DNA from: Phyllostachys edulis | Lineage: Eukaryota > Streptophyta > Magnoliopsida > Poales > Poaceae | Reading direction: 5' to 3' | DNA length: 64,000 bases | Assembly (NCBI GenBank): GCA_036346405.1 | Contig: CM070559.1 | Span: forward strand, 43,952,518-44,016,517 | Shown here: positions 58,314 to 64,000 of the stretch, in pieces | How the letters are laid out: every line of letters starts with the position of its first letter | Position numbering within the stretch: position 1 is the first letter of the stretch | Made by a program: the position numbers and the translations under genes | The notes under the pieces: generated by a model | What the model saw: only the letters and a program-made list of their open reading frames with translations | Told to the model about the DNA's origin: nothing | Database searches by the model: none

Positions 58314-61300
58314 TGTCATTACCCAGGAGGTAATCACACTTAAGCATACGGATTACTATTCGTTTGCCCAGTAGAACACTGCTCCAACGAATAATAAACC
58401 ATTACGAGTTCTGCGAGAACAATAAGATAGAAACTGTTCCTTTATTACAACAGTAGCCACAAAAGACTAAGGTTCTAAATACACTTATTTATTTACAACA
58501 AAAGATGGGAGGTAACACTTTTCCCCAGAGTCTGCCATCTAGTTCTCTCCAACGAACTACTCGTCCCACGAGTCAAAAGAGAAGTCCATCTCGCCTTGCT
58601 CGTCAACATAAACGCCATCATCACCTGTAGCATCATCTGTACCTGCAAAGCCCTCCTCCCACTCGGGATTGCTCCCGGCAGAACTAGGGTCTAAGCAAGG
58701 GAAAGATAGCAAGAGTGAGTACTATAGTGTACTCAGCAAGCATTAGTAGCTAAAATGCAAATGATGATTCTAACTTTTCGTCCTTAGCAACATTCTTACC
58801 TCTTCTCTTATTCTGAAAATAGACATTAAAACATTAGGTTGCAGATTTTATTCTGAAAAGACTACTTGATTACTCGGAGAGAAAATAGACCCCCAGTGGT
58901 TCCCGTAGACTCCAATCCAGGAGACTGGCATGAATTCATGATTTTATATAGCACTGCGAGCTTGTACCACTTTACCCACAGCTATCTGAACCCTCTTTAA
59001 AGCTGGGGACATCGCATTTCCTTTGATGCGACTTGAGTCCAGAATCTGAGCGTTTTCCAAGTTCGTGAATATTTTTCTCCACCCATTACTTTCCGTCGGT
59101 CTTGACCTAGCCACCACCGAGTTCGAGTAATGTTGGTTGGGCGATTCATCCTCTTCGCACCCAACACTCCACCTAGTGCTTATAGCATCTCTTCTTACAC
59201 CACACTCACACATAAATACATACCCGTTGTGGAGGCGAAATCACGTAACCGGTAGCATTTTACGCGTCGAAAAGCGGGAAAATGGTTGGTCTTGAATTCT
59301 GATCTCGACCGAGTAAGAGTTTTGTTTGTCCTTATATTATAACCATATGTAAAGGGTCTCACCTCTTGCCCTCTTTCTTCTGACCAAGGGCCCCCTTTAT
59401 CAGCCATATTATTTCTCTGCTTTACTCTCATTTCTTATTTCTCATCTCTTGTCATATCTAACATCTTTCTCATCTTTCTTACCTTCCTCTCATTTATGTG
59501 ATTTGAGTTTTTGAGAAATCATTTTAATGCAATACATATATGATAGAATAAAATATTGTTTACATTTAATATAGCTATATTAATGAATAAGAGAGTAGCT
59601 TGCCTTCAAAAGAGTAGTAAAGCTCACGGTCGATAAAATCCGAATCAACTCATCGCCGCGTCAAACAAATCTGCTTTGCAAATATCATTGAAAGCGGATA
59701 ATAAATATTTAAGTAAATACTTAGTGATATTTTGGTGCTACTAAATGTAATTTAGTTAGGCGATTCTTTTCATTAGTGGATTTTTGGGTTAATAAATCCT
59801 TTTCGACTATCGCCAAGTTAACACTCCCATCTTTGTCGTTAGGCATAACGACTCTAGGGTTAGGACTAAAATCGCACTATCTAAAGAACGACGAGCAATG
59901 CTACACAAGCCGAATACTAGCAACTCTAGCAAATTCTACGCGCTCAACATCTAATTGATTTTAATTAGTTAGGAGTAAAACTCAACTTTCAATTCAAGCG
60001 CAAATTTAATTATCTTGATTACTCCAATTTATCTAAACAATTACGAAGAGTCGGGATTATTTGCCTAATCTAAATACACTCACAAATAGAACTTAAATTT
60101 CTAATCTCTAACTTAATCTAACCCTAATTCCTTTTAATCCACTTAACCCTATTTTCTCTTACTATTCAATCGGCCCTCCTTTTTTTCTCACGCCACCCTC
60201 TCCTCACAACTCTCTCTTTTCCCTCTCCAGCTCTGAAGCCTTGCGCCATGGGGCTCCTCTCCCCAAATCGGCCGCCTCCCACGGCTCCTCCGCCTCTCTC
60301 TCCCATGGCTCACTGCCTCCTCCTCTCTCCGCCGATTCCACCGCCTCCTCTCTCCTTGTCGGCTCGGCGCATGGTGAGGCTACCGCGTGGGCTCGGCCCT
60401 TCTCGGCCCAGCGCCCGCCGCCTTCTCCTCCCACGAGTCGGTGGCCGTGGCAGCCGGCCTTCGGCCCGCTATTCGCCGCCTCGGCCCGTGGCTCGCCCTC
60501 GGCTCCATGACTCGCCGCCGCCTGCTGCATGCCGGCCTGCCCATGGCCGCCGGCGCCTCGGTTCCTCTCGGGCTCCCATCTCACTACCTCTCTCCCTCTC
60601 CTAACCCTCTTACTGAAGCTTTGATTTTTACTTAGTTGATTTTATCGATTTGCTTATTGGTGCTTGAATGATATGCATAGCTAATGGTGGTTTGATTTGC
60701 TTCTAGATGATGCAAATGAGAGATGATGGTGGTGATTTGGGGATTGTTTGGCCGATGCATCACTAAGGTATAAAACCCCCTGCTTGATGACTCTCAAACC
60801 CTCCCCTCTTCTCTGTGATGACATGAATAACTGAGGGTTGATGGGAGTGATTACTTGATGTTTGATGATTCAACTGAATGCTAATGGATGATTTGAACAA
60901 ACATATATGCGGGCTGGGTTACCTCCTGCTAGGGTTTTGGGGATGGGGAGCAGGTTGTAGTGCCAGCTTGCTAGTGCTCCTTGCTTCCTTCCCCTTTGCT
61001 CCAATGGCTGGGTGGTGGCTGTGGTGGGGATCCTCCTGGTGCGCCTGGTTGTTCCTGGTTGTTCCCCTCCTCTTGTGGCCAATGGTGAGAATGAGGATGG
61101 TTGAGCTGAGGGTGGTCTTATCCTACTTGGGTTTGATCCTATCCTCATTGTGGTAATTTCATATTCTTTGCTTTCCTATTCACAATTACCACAACCTTAT
61201 CTACTTCCTTACTATTGCTTCCTATTCTTGGCTGCTCTCTACTGTGATGCATATGAGCTGAAATGATGATGTTGTGGGCAATATGGTTACCTCTGTGGGC

Positions 61301-61458
61301 TTTCCGCTTGATGGAACTAAATCTTGTGGGCGTTGGATTCAATGGCCCAATGATGTTTTAAGCAGAGGGCGATATGAATGGGAATGCATTGTTTGGCTTT
61401 ATTGCGGTGAGGTAATTGAAACAAGGTGGGTGTTGGCTTCACGACGCGAATGATGACA
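58314..61458 (-). mobile_element. Probable solo LTR of a gypsy element, 3.1 kb
   Basis: Read on the minus strand it starts TGTCATCATTCGCG and ends CCTGGGTAATGACA. ACCCC lies at 61459-61463 and at 58308-58312, a 5-bp duplication separated from the left end by one extra base. Near its 3' end it has TTGCTGAGTACACTATAGTA and a stretch (GATGATGGCGTTTATGTTGA, GACTCGTGGGACGAGTAG) familiar from grass gypsy LTRs. The GC-rich part at 60200-60600, open in several frames, lies in this LTR, so those frames are not taken as genes. The one-base mismatch makes the edges provisional. Confidence 0.5.
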
Positions 61459-61463
61459 ACCCC

Positions 61464-62007
61464 AAAAGTTACGGTGCCTATTAGCTTAGGTTGGCTTGGA
61501 TATCTTGGTTACCACAGATCTGAGCTACTTTGATGGGTCGAGCTATCTTGGCGATCGAGGACCAGCTAACCTAGGTTAGTCTGATAGACCCTCTTGAACT
61601 TAGGGTATCTTGACGGCAATCCTTCTCCTCTATCCTAGCTAGCACTATCGCTTTCGGTTCTACTAACTACTCCTTGAGCTATTGGTTGAAAAAGCAGGAA
61701 AGGCGAAGGATGGCTAGATGAGATGACAAGGGATCTTGGTAAAATGAATGCAAGCACCTTCAATTTGCAATTTACTTAATTCTTGTAATTGATGTTTGTA
61801 AAAGAGTAGAAATATTAATTTCAAATTAAGCATTGGATTGAAATATTTTAATTCAGCTTTTGTAATTGACCGTTGTATGGCTGTGATGTGAATAATGATA
61901 TTTGCTTAATTACCAAGTTCAAAGCGTTAATTATGCGATTGAATGATTCTTGAGATTATGCTTGACATTTATTTAATGAAATTTTAATTATGCTAATTCT
62001 TGATTCT
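61464..62007. other. Spacer between solo LTR and chromovirus
   Basis: It has several TTGGCTTGGATATCTTGG-type words and AT-rich DNA. No gene is seen. Confidence 0.35.
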
Positions 62008-62367
62008 TGTTGATTAGTTTAGTTTAATTACGCGGGTTCTCACAAAGAGGTAGATGACGCCGGGATAGAGGAGAAGCAGCAGGTTGAGATAGAACAAAGG
62101 AAGGAAGATTTGATAAGTTTACGCTTGATTTCATTAAGCGATTAAATCGGGCCTTTTATTCCCGTGCAAATGACCCTAACAATATTATCTATCTCAAACT
62201 CTTCATCCCTAATACAAACCAAACTCTTATCTCCTAATAAAGACTAACTCTTATTTCCTAAAGCAAACTTTCCTTCTAATGAAATTCTATGAAACCGACT
62301 AGGACTCTCGCTTGTCTTTGGGGCGTTTCCATGAGGCGGCGGCTTGTTGACGAATCCGTACATGACA
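62008..62367 (-). repeat. 3' LTR of chromovirus
   Basis: About 360 bp, starting TGTCATGTACGGATTCG on the minus strand. The end of the pol frame (EGGRDVMYGFVNKPPPH) reads into it. It contains GGGAATAAAAGG (about 62155), a possible promoter or polyadenylation element. Confidence 0.55.
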
Positions 62368-64000
62368 TCTCTCCCTCCCTCGGAAAATAGCTCGTCCTCG
62401 AGCTGGAAATGAGGAAATTGGTGCTTGAAGTCGGTGGCTGCAACCGACGTCGTCTCGGTGTTGGAGAGAGCGTTCCACTAAACTAGTAATTCCCAAATCC
62501 CGCGAGCCAAACAAGAGCGCACCACCTTCCTTGGTGTGGGTGTGATACGACCATGATGTAATGCCAGTAAGGGCGGTGTGCTGTTGGGTGGTGCTCCATG
62601 GTATGGCTTGAGTAGACCAACGTGAAAGACGTCATGGATCCGAGGACGTGCGGGCAGCTCCAATTTGTATGCCACGACACCAATTCGGGCCAGAACCTTG
62701 TGAGGACCGTAGAAGCGAGGCGCCAGCTTCCGAGGAACTTTGAGTGCCACTGTGGCCGCCGAACGGTGCTGGAGACGAAGCCAAACCCATTGGCCAATAT
62801 CAAACTGCACTTGCCGATGTTTTGTGTCGTAATGCTGCTTATAGTACTGTTGGGCTAAAAGCAGGTGGTCGCAGACATCGGCCAGGAGCTAATCGCATTC
62901 TGCAAGGAGTTGGTTCACGGTCGTCACATGGGCGGTGTTGTCGTATGGCCGAAACGACAAAGGGTCACGGATGTATGCCACCTTGAAAGGTGTTTCGCGT
63001 AGAGAGGACTGGAAGGATGTGTTGCAACAGTACTCGGACAATGGAAGCCAGCATAACCACTGACGAGGGTGGTCGCCGATGAGACTGCGCAAATACATAG
63101 CAATTATCTTATTCACCACTTTGGTCTGGCCGTTTGATTGCGAGTGAAAGGTAGAGCTAATATTGAACTTGACGCCTGCCAAATGAAAAAGCTCCGTCCA
63201 AAAATGACTGGTGAAGATCGGATCTTGGTCACTGATGATAGAGCAAGGAAAACCATGGAGCAGGACCACCTCATAAAAAAAATACGCGAGCCACGAACTC
63301 CGCCGTGTACGAGTGGGATAATGACACAAAGTGTGCGTACTTGGAGAAACAGTCGACGATGGTGAGTATAACTAACTTCCCGTTGACACGGGGAAGGCCT
63401 TCGATGAAATCCATGGAAATATCATCCCAGATGCGCGAGGGCACCTCCAAGGGTTGAAGTAAGTCGGCCGGCTGTCGTTGCTCCACTTTGTTCTGTTGGC
63501 AGACGACACAGTTGCGGACAAAGTCCTATACGACCTGTTTCATATGCGGTGTGTAGAAGTCTGCCCTAAAGTGAGCGAGCGTCTTTTGGACGCCCTCATG
63601 ACCGGCCTGATGCACGGTCGCCAAGATGGAGTCAAGCCATGGTGACGACGGCGGAAGATAGACCTTGTGGTCGTACAACATGAGTCTATCAACCACACTC
63701 CATGGCTCAAAAAGCTGTCCGGCCTGAATTTGTGTTCGGGTAGTAGCCAATTCAGAGGACCCGACAGCCTCCGCACGAAGATCCTCGAAGATGTTGAAGG
63801 TGGTGGTGGACAGTGCGTGGAGAGATGCGGTCTCAGCACCGCGACATGATAAGGCGTCGGCCACCACGTTCTGCTTGCCTGGTTTATAATCCACGTGAAA
63901 ATCATAGCCAAGGAGCTTGCTAACCTAATGATGTTGTAGAATTGTGGACAACCGCTGATTGAGGAGGAACTTCAGGCTGTAGTGTTCGGTGCATACGAGG
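62368..64000 (-). pseudogene. Chromovirus pol C-terminal part (RNase H-integrase-chromodomain)
   Basis: In minus-strand order: RNase H end (HYSLKFLLNQRLSTI, VDYKPGKQNVVADAL; 64000-63840), then the integrase zinc region with HEGVQKTLAHFRADFY and CVVCQQNK (about 63620-63490). The core follows with SMDFIEGLP (63440), VDCFSKYAHFV, ISDQDPIFTSHFW (63235) and SNGQTKVVNK (63130). The C-terminal part has VPRKLAPRFYGPHKV (62720), RIHDVFHVGLLKPY (62630) and the chromodomain end FQLEDELFSEGGRDVM (about 62400). The catalytic Glu of the D,D,E triad is Lys here (QTK instead of QTE). A frameshift sits at an A run near 63280. In-frame stops occur at about 63925 and 62890. It cannot integrate DNA. Confidence 0.88.

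Larger units (their letters stand above)
62008..64000 (-). mobile_element. Chromovirus (Ty3-gypsy) 3' half, cut by window end
   Basis: The minus strand carries RNase H, integrase and a chromodomain-like C-terminus, then a polypurine tract (62368-62385, CCGAGGGAGGGAGAGA on the minus strand) and a short LTR (62008-62367). The left LTR edge (AATCAACA on the minus strand) is inferred from TGT...ACA symmetry. The upstream gag, protease, reverse transcriptase and 5' LTR would lie beyond 64000. The short LTR and chromodomain suggest the Reina/Tekay group. Confidence 0.8.

Noticed and set aside
60204..60635. GC-rich open frames on both strands (up to 126 codons)
   Set aside because: They lie in a probable solo LTR, with low-complexity Pro/Ser/Ala composition and no domain.

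Overview
This window is plant nuclear DNA, almost certainly from a grass and quite possibly Oryza or a close relative. The evidence is GC-rich exons beside AT-rich intergenic DNA, a three-exon gene with GT-AG introns, a BARE/RIRE1-type LTR, Ty3-gypsy elements of the Tat and chromovirus types, CACTA and Mutator-like DNA transposons, MITEs and a LINE tail. I see one intact host gene. Nearly everything else is a stack of nested transposable elements whose order can be read from their target-site duplications (TSDs).

Layout. 1-2364 is host-like DNA with a foldback MITE (701-1379) and a 5'-truncated LINE (1442-1889, 15-bp TSD). 2370-29919 is one very long solo LTR (TSD AAATG, about 5.4 kb without insertions). 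It is split by a 22-kb CACTA element (CACTA-1, 4427-26575, TSD GTA), which is itself split by a 13.2-kb Tat-like gypsy retrotransposon (6971-20186, TSD GGATG). 30314-32145 is a 1.8-kb solo LTR of BARE/RIRE1 type on the minus strand (TSD CCGCC). 32514-50015 is a Mutator-like element (MULE) with long diverged terminal inverted repeats, a decayed plant mobile domain (PMD) gene and a decayed MURA transposase. Its MURA gene is split by a second CACTA of the same family (CACTA-2, 38911-48387, TSD AAT). CACTA-2 shows the empty site of the Tat insertion in CACTA-1.

50352-52571 holds the host gene, a 347-aa bHLH transcription factor of the plant Ia subgroup (bHLH94/96-like) with TATA box, 5' leader, three exons and 3' region. 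The Mutator-like element ends only about 340 bp upstream of its TATA box. Downstream are a probable terminal-inverted-repeat element with GC-rich filler (53988-56720), a probable minus-strand solo LTR (58314-61458) and the 3' part of a minus-strand chromovirus that runs off the window (62008-64000).

The most unusual structure is that both CACTA copies are built from two modules: a TNPD transposase, then a Transposase_24/Ulp1-protease gene. Each module ends in the same conserved perfect 8-bp stem-loop followed by a block of subterminal palindromic repeats, as if two elements had fused head to tail. All transposon genes here carry stops, frameshifts or lost catalytic residues. Exact tandem-repeat and element edges are hand-read and may be off by a few bases where noted.
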